Shown here: positions 22,749-30,645 of the stretch, piece by piece
Position numbering within the stretch: position 1 is the first letter of the stretch
How the letters are laid out: each line of letters opens with the position of its first letter
Virus record (IMG/VR): IMGVR_UViG_3300043172_000590
Span: 1 to 64,000 of that record
Reading direction: 5' to 3' (one strand)
Source: a virus
DNA length: 64,000 nucleotides
The notes under the pieces: generated by a model
Seen by the model: only the letters and a program-made list of their open reading frames with translations
What the model was told of the DNA's origin: nothing
The model's database searches: none
Made by a program: the position numbers and the translations under genes

Positions 22749-23075
22749 ATGGAATATTTATTAGGAGCCTTTGGGCTAGGCGTATTTTTGATGATAGCCT
22801 ACCAGTGCACTGGATTCACCAAGCAGATACACGTCAAGACCACAGATGAAGCTAGGTCTTTGATTAGAAAAAAGTACGGTGCTGACTGTAATGGATTTAC
22901 TTCTTGCGGACAGGGATTTTATATAAAAGGATCTGACGATGTGTATTATTGTTTTTTAGACAGTGCGGGCTCCGATAAGAAGTATGGATTGTATTTTTTA
23001 TATTATAAAACTCATTCAGACGCTAAAGCATATGATGTGTGCGATATAGGAATGGCACTTACTGGTCCCTTTTAA
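22749..23075 (+). CDS. N-terminally anchored protein of unknown function
   Basis: 108 residues with one N-terminal membrane helix (YLLGAFGLGVFLMIAYQC), then a soluble domain with IRKKYGADCNGFTSCGQGFY and YYCFLDSAGSDKKYGLYFLY. It could face the periplasm. No family recognised. Confidence 0.6.
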   Translation: MEYLLGAFGLGVFLMIAYQCTGFTKQIHVKTTDEARSLIRKKYGADCNGFTSCGQGFYIKGSDDVYYCFLDSAGSDKKYGLYFLYYKTHSDAKAYDVCDIGMALTGPF

Positions 23076-23087
23076 CACCCCCGCAAG

Positions 23088-23135
23088 ATGATACAAATAG
23101 GAATAGAAGAAGCTAAGCTGATTATTAAAATATAG
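23088..23135 (+). pseudogene. 15-codon copy of the N-terminus of the gene at 7282-7422
   Basis: ATGATACAAATAGGAATAGA and the next codons spell MIQIGIEEAKLIIKI then stop. The first 14 residues equal those of the 46-residue leftward gene, and the DNA differs at only a few third positions. It is a truncated duplicate or a leader peptide made from one. Confidence 0.5.
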
Positions 23136-23160
23136 CACACACTACCTAAATCAAAAGAGT

Positions 23161-23388
23161 ATGTTGGAATTTTTTACAGATGAGATAATAGATCTCACCT
23201 CTGACAACACAGCGGGAACGCTGCTTGACCGGGAGGCAATAGAATTGATTGTGAATATCATTATCGAAAAGCAGATTGTAAATAAGCCATACATAGATGT
23301 GCTTATAGCCAAGAACGAGAGCAATGGCGGCTATATGGCAAAGGCTAACGATTTCATTGATGTATTAGATCCTTATATTAACGGATAA
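23161..23388 (+). CDS. Small acidic protein of unknown function
   Basis: 75 residues, starting MLEFFTDEIIDL and ending VLDPYING; acidic, with helix LIVNIIIEKQIVNK. No family recognised. Confidence 0.6.
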   Translation: MLEFFTDEIIDLTSDNTAGTLLDREAIELIVNIIIEKQIVNKPYIDVLIAKNESNGGYMAKANDFIDVLDPYING

Positions 23389-23403
23389 TTAAATATATGC
23401 ATT

Positions 23404-23889
23404 ATGCTAGTTAATTTAACACCAATAACAGAAGAAATAGAAAGGTGTAAGAGAATAGCAAAAGAGAATGAATTTGAATATGTGTCACAGTCTGACCCTA
23501 AATGGTTACAAGAGACTGGCATTTACCAATGTGCTTTTGCTTATAACTTTTCTGAGAATGAATTTGAGGAAACGAAAAAGCTTAATTGGGATGATAGGTA
23601 TAAGATTTTCCCTGATTCCAGCAAGGGCACTTTTGGAGTTGCTGATAATATAGACCAGATAAAAAGGTACTACAAAGAAGAGGTCGAGGATGAGACCGAG
23701 AGATACGCTATATGCGTAACGCCAGTGTGGCAGGATAAGGAAAACAAGGGCAACGGTGGCGGATGGAGATGGCATAAGTGGGGCGAATATATTGGAGAGT
23801 TAAATCCTCAATGGGAATATCTGGATGACGAAGATTTTGGAGAAGACTTTGAGTGCGTACTTGTATTTGGCATATTCAAAGTAAAGTAA
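23404..23889 (+). CDS. Conserved phage protein with a GGGWRWHKWGEYIG motif
   Basis: 161 residues. The signature VADNIDQIKRYY, YAICVTPVWQDKENKGNGGG and WRWHKWGEYIG, followed by EYLDDE, recurs in many phages and prophages of Bacteroidetes and other hosts. No function is known. The conserved Trp/His patch suggests a binding or catalytic site. The strong conservation makes it one of the more certain genes of this block. Confidence 0.8.
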   Translation: MLVNLTPITEEIERCKRIAKENEFEYVSQSDPKWLQETGIYQCAFAYNFSENEFEETKKLNWDDRYKIFPDSSKGTFGVADNIDQIKRYYKEEVEDETERYAICVTPVWQDKENKGNGGGWRWHKWGEYIGELNPQWEYLDDEDFGEDFECVLVFGIFKVK

Positions 23890-23942
23890 ATATTGGCAGG
23901 AATAATCTCGATAAAAAGCACACTAATCCTAATACTAAACAG

Positions 23943-24233
23943 ATGAAAAAGAAGGAACAGCGAATCATGACAGTTACATACTGCGACTATTGCGGAGAGG
24001 AAATAGAAGGAAGTTATCATACATTACATAAAGCAGATAAAACTAAACTCGATTTTTGCAACGAAATAAAGGAGGGAAACAAGCATAATTGTTTAGTTAA
24101 TTTCCGGAAAGATCAAATGGCGAAGCCGTCTTGCGACTGCCTCCTTGGGGAGTGGTGTTCGAATTGCTATGAGTCCAAGAAGTCGATGCTAATGGGTGGC
24201 AGTGTTAATGCTTTAACGGAAAAGAAATCATGA
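23943..24233 (+). CDS. Cys-rich zinc-binding-type protein
   Basis: 96 residues from 23943 (MKKKEQRIMTVTYCDYCG); an alternative ATG at 23967 follows AAGGA and would give 88 residues. It has a CDYCGEEI half-finger near the start, a C at DFCNEI, and a C-terminal CDCLLGEWCSNCYE cluster. Seven to eight Cys in pairs suggest one or two zinc sites. No family recognised. Confidence 0.6.
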   Translation: MKKKEQRIMTVTYCDYCGEEIEGSYHTLHKADKTKLDFCNEIKEGNKHNCLVNFRKDQMAKPSCDCLLGEWCSNCYESKKSMLMGGSVNALTEKKS

Positions 24234-24283
24234 ACAACAAATTCACAAAAAGGCTAACTGCATACTTAGATAGTGAACAATAA
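24230..24283 (+). CDS. Possible 17-codon minigene
   Basis: MNNKFTKRLTAYLDSEQ starts on an ATGA overlap with the preceding stop. It may be a coupled micro-protein or chance. Confidence 0.25.
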   Translation: MNNKFTKRLTAYLDSEQ

Positions 24284-24297
24284 TATATAACTAACCA

Positions 24298-24891
24298 ATG
24301 GATAGAAAAGCTTATAAAATGATAGCTGAGCTTAGATACCAGCTACCCCCAATAAAAGAGACGCCTATCGGACAGAAATTTCACATCAATGAGATAGTTA
24401 GGATAATCGACATACAGGGCCATCCGTGTAGGATAGGGAGAGAGGGCAAGACAGCTAGGATACAGTACTCGTACAGCCAAAAATATAGTGGCGATGATGT
24501 TAAGTCGTATTCTTTAGAACATCTATGGGAAAAGAATTCGTCTGCGTGGTGGGATGAAGAGCAGCTGGAATTAGTTAAGGGGATTGACGAGATTAATGAC
24601 GAGATTGATTTGATTGAATACGAGAGACTAAAAGTTAAATATAAAACAAACGCTATGGGAACAATAAGCAATCCAACTTTCGACAACAAAGAGCGACGCA
24701 GATACTACGGTTTAAGGGTCGGGGATACAGTTAGGGTTAAAGATCCGGGTGGTCGAACATGGGGCACCAGGGAGGTTTTAGAATTATGTGCAGGAGACAA
24801 CAACCGAGTTGTCATAACTTCAGAAAAAGGAAATCCTATCGAATGGGTCGCCGAGTGGTGTGAAATCATAACTAAAATCGAGGATAAATAG
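24298..24891 (+). CDS. Protein with two SH3/KOW-like beta segments, unknown function
   Basis: 197 residues. Two similar beta-rich modules: about residues 26-65 (KFHINEIVRIIDIQGHPCRIGREGKTARIQ) and about 138-175 (GLRVGDTVRVKDPGGRTWGTREVLEL), both with a 'GD.V.V.D..G' feel typical of SH3/KOW folds that bind RNA or protein. A charged helix links them. No family named. Confidence 0.65.
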   Translation: MDRKAYKMIAELRYQLPPIKETPIGQKFHINEIVRIIDIQGHPCRIGREGKTARIQYSYSQKYSGDDVKSYSLEHLWEKNSSAWWDEEQLELVKGIDEINDEIDLIEYERLKVKYKTNAMGTISNPTFDNKERRRYYGLRVGDTVRVKDPGGRTWGTREVLELCAGDNNRVVITSEKGNPIEWVAEWCEIITKIEDK

Positions 24892-24899
24892 TATTAGGC

Positions 24900-25361
24900 A
24901 TGGAGATTCAATTCGGAAAAGGAAAGACAAAATACGGACCAGGCGTACAAATAGATTTAACTGGCGACGAAGTTGCAATAGCTATTAGTGCCTATTTGGT
25001 TGCACATGGAGCTCATATTAGTGGGGCAAGGACGATAAGGGTAAACGGCGAACTCTGCGAGAGTGGGAGTATCTACGTAGATCCTGATGGCTTCCTAATA
25101 AAGGATGGCGAAAAGTATTCTGGAAGAGGACCAAGTAATACTATGACAAAAGAGGAGTTTGCCCCCAAATTCAAAAAGCTTTGTCGCCAATTATCTGAAA
25201 GACAGGTTGCCGTAGAGTTCAAGAAAAAGCCTGACAAATATTATCAAGAGAAAAGAAACGAATTTATAAGCTTGATAGACAGGGCTGTTGCGTCTGGGTG
25301 GTTTGTTATACCTCCATCGAATACGAGAGTGTATAAAATATATCACGACAAATGGAATTAA
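24900..25361 (+). CDS. Protein of unknown function
   Basis: 153 residues. N-terminal GPGVQIDLTGDEVAIAI, then SGSIYVDPDGFLI and SGRGPSNTMTKEEF; C-terminal part basic. It lies 8 bases after the previous gene in the same operon. No family recognised, though similar proteins are recalled from other phages. Confidence 0.65.
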   Translation: MEIQFGKGKTKYGPGVQIDLTGDEVAIAISAYLVAHGAHISGARTIRVNGELCESGSIYVDPDGFLIKDGEKYSGRGPSNTMTKEEFAPKFKKLCRQLSERQVAVEFKKKPDKYYQEKRNEFISLIDRAVASGWFVIPPSNTRVYKIYHDKWN

Positions 25362-25385
25362 AGACACTTAATAAATCTTAGAAAT

Positions 25386-25769
25386 ATGAAGCAGGAATTT
25401 GAAATGACACAGGAGGAAATGGACGATATTATCGCCATCAACAAAAGTCGAATGCCAGTAATGAAAATTGGTAACGTAACCACTGGAATGGACTTGCAGG
25501 AACGTATTAACGGATATTGGAAAGGCTTATCTGACAAATACGGATTCAAACAAATGACAGTTGAGGGTAGCAGTAGGGGAAAACTCTTCTTCTTGGCAGA
25601 ACCAAAGCCAATTGTTAAGCCTAAGACACGAGAAGAGATTGAAATGGATAAATACGACACTCTTCAAAAAATAGTTGACCAACTTGAAATGAGTGATTAC
25701 GAGTGCGAAGGAGGATATTTAAAAATGAATGTAGCATTTATGAAATTGAAGCAAATGGCTAAAGCCTAA
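25386..25769 (+). CDS. Conserved phage protein of unknown function
   Basis: 127 residues. The N-terminal pattern MTQEEMDDIIAINKSRMPVMK, a 'SPQE..N.aW..L...' like segment (LQERINGYWKGLSDKYGFK) and FFLAEPKP recall a family common in Bacteroidetes phages. It overlaps the next gene by one base (TAATG). Confidence 0.7.
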   Translation: MKQEFEMTQEEMDDIIAINKSRMPVMKIGNVTTGMDLQERINGYWKGLSDKYGFKQMTVEGSSRGKLFFLAEPKPIVKPKTREEIEMDKYDTLQKIVDQLEMSDYECEGGYLKMNVAFMKLKQMAKA

Positions 25770-26002
25770 TGAAAAGCACAATAACAATAACACCCATGTC
25801 CAATATAGAGAATACGAGGACACTCATAGACCACAAGGCGGTCACAACAGAAACTTGGGACAGCTTCATGGATGTGTTCGAGCTTAGAAATGTCCGTACC
25901 GATAAAAGACGAAGGACTAATCTAATGGATATCTCGCTGTATGATGACGTAATTGTACGTGCAGGGATAGAGTATAAGGTTTTAGGAATGATGACTAAAT
26001 AA
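25769..26002 (+). CDS. Small beta-rich protein of unknown function
   Basis: 77 residues: MKSTITITPMSNIENTRTLI and a LMDISLYDDVIVRAGIEYKV segment. Translation is probably coupled to the preceding gene (one-base overlap). No family recognised. Confidence 0.6.
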   Translation: MKSTITITPMSNIENTRTLIDHKAVTTETWDSFMDVFELRNVRTDKRRRTNLMDISLYDDVIVRAGIEYKVLGMMTK

Positions 26003-26020
26003 CTATTTAAAGTTTGCACT

Positions 26021-26230
26021 ATGAGACCACAAGATTTAAAACTAGCACAATTAAAGGCCATCCCATTAGAGGAGTATGACGGCATTGGATATCACAATAA
26101 GACAAACTATGCGATCTGCGATGATGATGTTATCCCAGAAATAGAGTGTGAGGATATCACATGTGATGAATGCTGTTTGAGTTGCTGTGTAGATATTGAG
26201 GCTAGGATTAAAGAATTAGAAACCAAGTAA
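26021..26230 (+). CDS. Small Cys-rich acidic protein
   Basis: 69 residues. The C-terminal half has a Cys cluster (CEDITCDECCLSCCVD) with six Cys in about 15 residues, a likely metal or iron-sulphur site. Function unknown. Confidence 0.6.
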   Translation: MRPQDLKLAQLKAIPLEEYDGIGYHNKTNYAICDDDVIPEIECEDITCDECCLSCCVDIEARIKELETK

Positions 26231-26234
26231 TGAT

Positions 26235-26363
26235 ATGCCAAATAGACCTAAAAACCCCAAAGAAGCCGCAAAACATCGCCGCATTTTGATTATCTTCATC
26301 ATCTATGTGGTAATATATACTTTGACGGCGATAAGCTATTTAAACGCAAATTACAAGTTTTGA
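26235..26363 (+). CDS. 42-residue single-pass membrane peptide
   Basis: MPNRPKNPKEAAKHRR is followed by one membrane helix (ILIIFIIYVVIYTLTAISYL). Too short for standard cutoffs, but ATG-started and tightly placed between two genes. Function unknown. Confidence 0.5.
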   Translation: MPNRPKNPKEAAKHRRILIIFIIYVVIYTLTAISYLNANYKF

Positions 26364-26366
26364 TAT

Positions 26367-26642
26367 ATGACGTACAAAAAACTACCGGCAGATAAGGACC
26401 GGCGAAGAAAATTGACCGAACAGGCCCGTGAAGAGATTCAGCAAAGACATATCAATGGTGAGTCTATGAATTCATTGAGCAAACTGTTCAATGTATCGAG
26501 GGCTACAATTGGCAATGTACTGCATCCAGAGAGGACAAAGAACCGCAATCCGCAGGCAGGATACGGCAAGGAGGAGGCCTCAGAGAGCAGGAAAAAGACA
26601 ATTGAGTATCGGAGGGAAGTATTTTATAATGCTTCTAAATAG
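26367..26642 (+). CDS. Helix-turn-helix DNA-binding protein
   Basis: 91 residues. Residues about 15-52 (KLTEQAREEIQQRHINGESM then LSKLFNVSRATIGNVLHPE) form a recombinase-type helix-turn-helix, as in the C-terminal domain of serine recombinases or HTH_7 regulators. The rest is basic and disordered. It lacks any recombinase catalytic domain, so it is likely a small regulator or a DNA-binding accessory protein. Confidence 0.7.
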   Translation: MTYKKLPADKDRRRKLTEQAREEIQQRHINGESMNSLSKLFNVSRATIGNVLHPERTKNRNPQAGYGKEEASESRKKTIEYRREVFYNASK

Positions 26643-26718
26643 TCATACATTTAGGAAAAGACACAATATATCAATATCTTGCAGTTCAATTAATGTTTAA
26701 CTAAAACGCAGCAAAAAG

Positions 26719-27168
26719 ATGAGAAATTTACTTTTTATTCTTTTGGTGTCCATAATCTCTTCGATGCTTTATAGCTCCCAAGCTGTAGCATTCTTTTGTC
26801 CGGACACCGAGCGCATTTACAATCAGGTTCATGCGCCACCGTCAGTAATCGTAGTTGAAGAAACTATAGTAGCTGATATTTTTATTGTAGAAGCAATCCC
26901 GGTTCTCGAAATCATATCCTTGAAGTCGTATAACGATGGTTACGGCATGGTGTTAAGGATAGATGCATTTATAGGTAGAAATGAAATCACTAAACGTAGT
27001 TGCAGCGAGTCCAATACAAGGTCAGTTGAAAATGACAAATTGAATGGCTACAGCGCAATGCCAGACGAAACCTTTGATATAAGTAAAGAAACCTTTACGA
27101 AATCAAGCCCGGATCTCTTGACTCTATATGGGACAATAGGTTATACTATGGCCGTCACTGTGGTATAA
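26719..27168 (+). CDS. Secreted protein of unknown function
   Basis: 149 residues with an N-terminal Sec signal (MRNLLFILLVSIISSMLYSS), cleavage near AVAFF. The mature part has two Cys (FFCPDTE and KRSCSES) that may form a disulphide. It is the last rightward gene, before the convergent terminator. No domain recognised. Confidence 0.65.
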   Translation: MRNLLFILLVSIISSMLYSSQAVAFFCPDTERIYNQVHAPPSVIVVEETIVADIFIVEAIPVLEIISLKSYNDGYGMVLRIDAFIGRNEITKRSCSESNTRSVENDKLNGYSAMPDETFDISKETFTKSSPDLLTLYGTIGYTMAVTVV

Positions 27169-27195
27169 TCTTTAATAATACGAATTTTATTCATA

Positions 27196-27223
27196 AAAGG
27201 GACTCAGATAAATGGGTCCCTTT
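27196..27223. terminator. Bidirectional terminator between convergent blocks
   Basis: An 8-bp stem AAAGGGAC / GTCCCTTT (27196-27203, 27216-27223) followed by a run of seven T on the plus strand. It ends the rightward block and probably also the leftward late transcript. Confidence 0.7.
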
Positions 27224-27284
27224 TTTTAGTGCATGTGTGTAGCCCAGGGATGGACTAGTGGGAATATATTTATTGTACTATTTA

Positions 27285-27713
27285 TTAGAGTGGTAAATCA
27301 TTTTCACTATCATTTTCTTCTGTAATTTCAGACATTGACTGATCTCTTATTTCATCCTCGTCTTCCTCACTCATTACCCTCACCTTTCGTCCTTCAAGGA
27401 TTTCTACTCTGTGCCACGACTCTACATGAGTGGCAACAAACCATGTCTTAGAACCATCCTTTTTTATGAAATATCTTCTTTTTACTGCACCTTCTATCAG
27501 TAGATGTGTACCGGGTGTTATATATTTTTCTATAAGGTTCTTTGCCCTACTTCCCCATACCGCAATCTCAACCCATTCCGTAGCCTTACTCCTACCGTCC
27601 GTGGTTGCTATCTGAAACTTAGCGATAGTATTAGCCTTTATTTTCCCTCTCTTCTTTATATCTATTATAGATATGTGCCTGCCAACGAATCCAGTAACTA
27701 TGTGCCTATTCAT
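27285..27713 (-). CDS. ssb: Single-stranded DNA-binding protein
   Basis: 142 residues with the OB fold of bacterial SSB: an N-terminal VTGFVGRHISIIDIKKRGK, FQIATTDGRSKATEWVEIAVWG, HLLIEGAVKRRYFIKKDG and ATHVESWHRVEIL. The C-terminus is acidic and ends in ENDLPL, close to the DDDIPF tail by which SSB recruits partners. This is the classical SSB of the phage, distinct from the tail-less OB protein at 1480-1806. It lies at the very end of the late leftward block, which is odd for a replication gene. Confidence 0.85.
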   Translation of the reverse strand: MNRHIVTGFVGRHISIIDIKKRGKIKANTIAKFQIATTDGRSKATEWVEIAVWGSRAKNLIEKYITPGTHLLIEGAVKRRYFIKKDGSKTWFVATHVESWHRVEILEGRKVRVMSEEDEDEIRDQSMSEITEENDSENDLPL

Positions 27714-27723
27714 ATGCTATATT

Positions 27724-28635
27724 TTATGTAACATCTTGAGATAAACTTAGAGTACACGGAGTATTTCCGCTCGTAGAATTTATCGTTAACGTAGCTGTCA
27801 ATGTCGTTCCTGTGGCACCTGTAGTGTCTGTATCTATAGTTATGACTTCATTCGATTGCCCCGCTATAGTAAAAGGTGTGCCAGGGGAAACGATACTAAA
27901 TTTAGCAGCGTCAGGACCTGTCAGGATCAGTGAATTTACATCAAGTGGCACAAATCCTATGTTTTCTATTTTAAAATCCCTCGTCCCTGGGGCAGGATCT
28001 GCCGTTGATGGGATGACATAAGGATCTCCGCAATCTAATACGCCGTCAATTTCTGTTTTTAATTCTAATGCAAAAGAGACAGTCTGAATCAACGTAAAAT
28101 TACATGCCGGATTTTCAGAACTATCAGAATTTACAGTTATATCGGCAAGCCATAAAGAGAAAGCATCCCCCATGTTACTGTTTGTAGAAAATTGTATTCT
28201 CTGTTCTCCTCCTGGAAGTATCGTAAATGGAGTTGCAGGGGTCGGAGGAGTTAAATTGAACTTGGATGCATCGGCTCCGGATATTACAAGAGAAGATACT
28301 GCTAAATCTTTACCTCCGGAATTAAGAATATAGAATGCATTTCCTCCATTGTTACCTTCTGTCAAGTCAGTGAATAATATCATATATACACCACATTCTA
28401 TAGGGTCTCTAAGTGACGATTCAAATTCTGCGATGGATTCAGTCAATGACTTTATTTCATCCACCAACACTTGTATCTCGTCCAGTGTTGTGTTTATTGA
28501 ATCTAAATCTGATTCTATCTGGACATAATCCGAATCAATCTTGCCCAGTTCTGTGTTGATATCTACATATAAACCATTTAATGTTTTACAACATTTTTTC
28601 CAAGCTACTATTAATTCTTGTTGGCTGCTGCTCAT
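27724..28635 (-). CDS. Tail appendage-like protein: double-Cys module, coiled coil and two ASH-like domains
   Basis: 303 residues. The N-terminus (LIVAWKKCCKTLNGLYVDIN) has the CC module shared with the next two genes; a coiled coil follows (about residues 30-75). The rest is two Ig-like domains of the ASH / choice-of-anchor D type: YILNSGGKDLAVSSLVISGA and the parallel FKIENIGFVPLDVNSLILTG, each followed by FTI..G repeats. Such domains often mediate adhesion. It is probably a distal tail or decoration protein. Confidence 0.7.
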   Translation of the reverse strand: MSSSQQELIVAWKKCCKTLNGLYVDINTELGKIDSDYVQIESDLDSINTTLDEIQVLVDEIKSLTESIAEFESSLRDPIECGVYMILFTDLTEGNNGGNAFYILNSGGKDLAVSSLVISGADASKFNLTPPTPATPFTILPGGEQRIQFSTNSNMGDAFSLWLADITVNSDSSENPACNFTLIQTVSFALELKTEIDGVLDCGDPYVIPSTADPAPGTRDFKIENIGFVPLDVNSLILTGPDAAKFSIVSPGTPFTIAGQSNEVITIDTDTTGATGTTLTATLTINSTSGNTPCTLSLSQDVT

Positions 28636-28820
28636 GACAAGTTGTCTCTTATTTGTTCAAAAGATTCTTTTGCAGTTGTGACTTTATCGTCTAAATCACC
28701 CATTTTTATCACGGATGAGGCGGTTGAGGTAGATATGTTTTCGAATGACGCCTTTATCGCCTCAAGGTTTGCCTGCTGGCTGGCACAGCACTGTTCTATT
28801 GCATCTATTATTTGTCCCAT
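28632..28820 (-). CDS. Small coiled-coil protein carrying the double-Cys module
   Basis: 62 residues: the module IIDAIEQCCASQQANLEAIK is followed only by a short coiled coil (IKMGDLDDKVTTAKESFEQI). In effect it is the attachment module without a head domain. It overlaps the next gene by 4 bases. Likely a virion or assembly component of the tail appendage. Confidence 0.6.
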   Translation of the reverse strand: MGQIIDAIEQCCASQQANLEAIKASFENISTSTASSVIKMGDLDDKVTTAKESFEQIRDNLS

Positions 28821-28848
28821 CCTACATCGGGTTAAGGGTTTTTATAGT

Positions 28849-29820
28849 TTAAGGGTAATCGAAAAATATTGTCTCAGATTCGTAATCAGTCAAAGCCCCT
28901 ACATTGCTATATGTTTGGATCTCGTAAGATGTAGGAGATATTCTCTCCACCGCAGCCCACCCCATAAGGGTAATACCATCATCCCTGACAATGGTGCTGC
29001 CAATTCCAAATATAGTTGTAGGTGCCGTAAATGATAATGTGTATTTCCCTGTGTCTGGGTGTCCAAAAGAAAATCCAGAGAATCCTCCTTTTGTCGTCGC
29101 AACTCCTGCTTCTGTAAATCTAACAACAAATATGCGAGGCTGTTGGCTCCCGTCTACTCTAAATTCCCCTGAGACATCCACGTTTGTAAATTGAGGGGTG
29201 TCCGCCGTTTTTAGTCCTGTTATTTGCTCTTTTGTGTAGTCTCCTACCTCTGCAGTCACTACGCCATCCCTGCTAAAAACTGATGTTACTGGCGTCGCTG
29301 GCTGGTTTGCAAGTTTTGTTCTTTCTGTATCAAGAAATATTTTAGTAGTTGCGCCCTCTACCATGTTATCCATGGCGAAAGCGTCCCCCGCAACAAGAGT
29401 AGGATCGTAAACTGACTTTAGCATAAGCACTGACAAGTCTTGGTCTCCTGTATTTGTGCCGCTCTGGTTGCCTACCGTTGTTCTTTCTGCATCGGTCAGT
29501 ATCTTAGTGTTTGCCCCTTCTGCCATATTGTCCATGGCAAAGGCATCTCCTTCTACCAACGTTGGATCATATACAGGCTTCTGCATTGGGTCTGTGCCCC
29601 CGGTATTTGTTTCTATCTGATCAAGAGTAGCCTGTATGGCATCCATTTTAGACAGCGTACTGGTCAACTTAGCGTCAATGCTCGTGGTGTTACCATCAAT
29701 AGATTCTGTGGCAGTTTTTATGTCTGACAGATTACCGTTGGTCGTAACACAACAACTCTTTATCTCAATAATTATTTTATTGGATTGTTCGGTTCCAAAA
29801 GGATCGCTTTTATCTGCCAT
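28849..29820 (-). CDS. Tail fibre-like protein with double-Cys module and repeated segment
   Basis: 323 residues. Starts with the CC module (IIIEIKSCCVTTNGNLSDIK) and a coiled coil. Then two copies of a roughly 50-residue repeat (VYDPTLVEGDAFAMDNM / VYDPTLVAGDAFAMDNM, each with an (E)G(A)NTKI..ERT segment and GTNTGDQD in one), a pattern of phage fibre shafts. The C-terminal 110 residues form a beta-rich head (SFGHPDTGKYTLSFTAPTTI). Probably a host-contact fibre. Confidence 0.75.
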   Translation of the reverse strand: MADKSDPFGTEQSNKIIIEIKSCCVTTNGNLSDIKTATESIDGNTTSIDAKLTSTLSKMDAIQATLDQIETNTGGTDPMQKPVYDPTLVEGDAFAMDNMAEGANTKILTDAERTTVGNQSGTNTGDQDLSVLMLKSVYDPTLVAGDAFAMDNMVEGATTKIFLDTERTKLANQPATPVTSVFSRDGVVTAEVGDYTKEQITGLKTADTPQFTNVDVSGEFRVDGSQQPRIFVVRFTEAGVATTKGGFSGFSFGHPDTGKYTLSFTAPTTIFGIGSTIVRDDGITLMGWAAVERISPTSYEIQTYSNVGALTDYESETIFFDYP

Positions 29821-29822
29821 AG

Positions 29823-30068
29823 CTATATTGATTTAATATTTTTTATATAAATAATAGCCTCATGTACCTGATTTAATAAATGATCTATCAAGCCTCCATT
29901 AGTTTCTAAATCGACACCCAACTCAATAACTTCATTAAGGAACATCTCTGCCATATATCTTACAGACAGTATCTTGTCGGCACAGTTTTTATTTGCCTTT
30001 TTGAGTATATTTAGCTCAAGTATAGTACATTCGACCAATCCGACTTGTAATTCATCTATTATACTCAT
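29823..30068 (-). CDS. Small helical protein of the tail region
   Basis: 81 residues, helical, with conserved-looking IIDELQVGLVECTILELNIL and HLLNQVHEAIIYIKNIKS; one Cys at CADKILS. It overlaps the upstream gene by four bases and follows it tightly. Probably a minor structural or chaperone-like protein; not identified. Confidence 0.6.
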   Translation of the reverse strand: MSIIDELQVGLVECTILELNILKKANKNCADKILSVRYMAEMFLNEVIELGVDLETNGGLIDHLLNQVHEAIIYIKNIKSI

Positions 30069-30643
30069 GGCAATGGCTGTTCAGTTAATTCGTTAACCGT
30101 TCCTGTCAATACGTACAATGCCGCAAGTATTGATATGTATTCCTCTTCAAGAAATTGGTCCGCGGCAAATGCGAGTTCTGTTTTTAAGCTTAACTTTCTT
30201 GCAGACACAGAATTGCAATTACACGTACATGATAATTCCTTTTTCCAGTCAACGGCTAATAACTGTTGTTGCACCGTGTTGGTTATCACTGCTCTGAATC
30301 CAGCGGTGAACTCGTCCTCTTCCGGAGTCCCAAGATAAGTATATTCTATCTTGGTGCGATAAACGTAGTCTCCGAAGAAATCCAACCCACTCACTTCCCC
30401 ATCAGGAGGCAAGTCTGCAATATTTACAGTAATGCCATCATCCAAAAGAAATTCCCAATCTGCGAGGATGTCAATTTGATATTCACTACCATCATAAGTA
30501 TTTATCAGCGTCAATGTTGCAGCCGTCACGCTTCCACCAGATAAATCTATGCCTGCATCTGCATATTCTTGTTGCGTCGTGGTGTCCACAACTCTGAAGT
30601 TGTACTTATCAAGTTCAATTGTCTCATGCTTTAATATAGACAT
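30065..30643 (-). CDS. Structural protein of the tail region with CTCNCN motif
   Basis: 192 residues. Beta-rich N-terminal half (TLINTYDGSEYQIDI, VYRTKIEYTYLGTPEEDEF), then a Cys-rich SCTCNCNS and a helical C-terminus. Proteins of this layout stand next to fibres in Bacteroidetes phages, but I cannot name the family. The metal-like Cys motif is notable beside the three double-Cys genes. Confidence 0.7.
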   Translation of the reverse strand: MSILKHETIELDKYNFRVVDTTTQQEYADAGIDLSGGSVTAATLTLINTYDGSEYQIDILADWEFLLDDGITVNIADLPPDGEVSGLDFFGDYVYRTKIEYTYLGTPEEDEFTAGFRAVITNTVQQQLLAVDWKKELSCTCNCNSVSARKLSLKTELAFAADQFLEEEYISILAALYVLTGTVNELTEQPLP

Positions 30644-30645
30644 AT

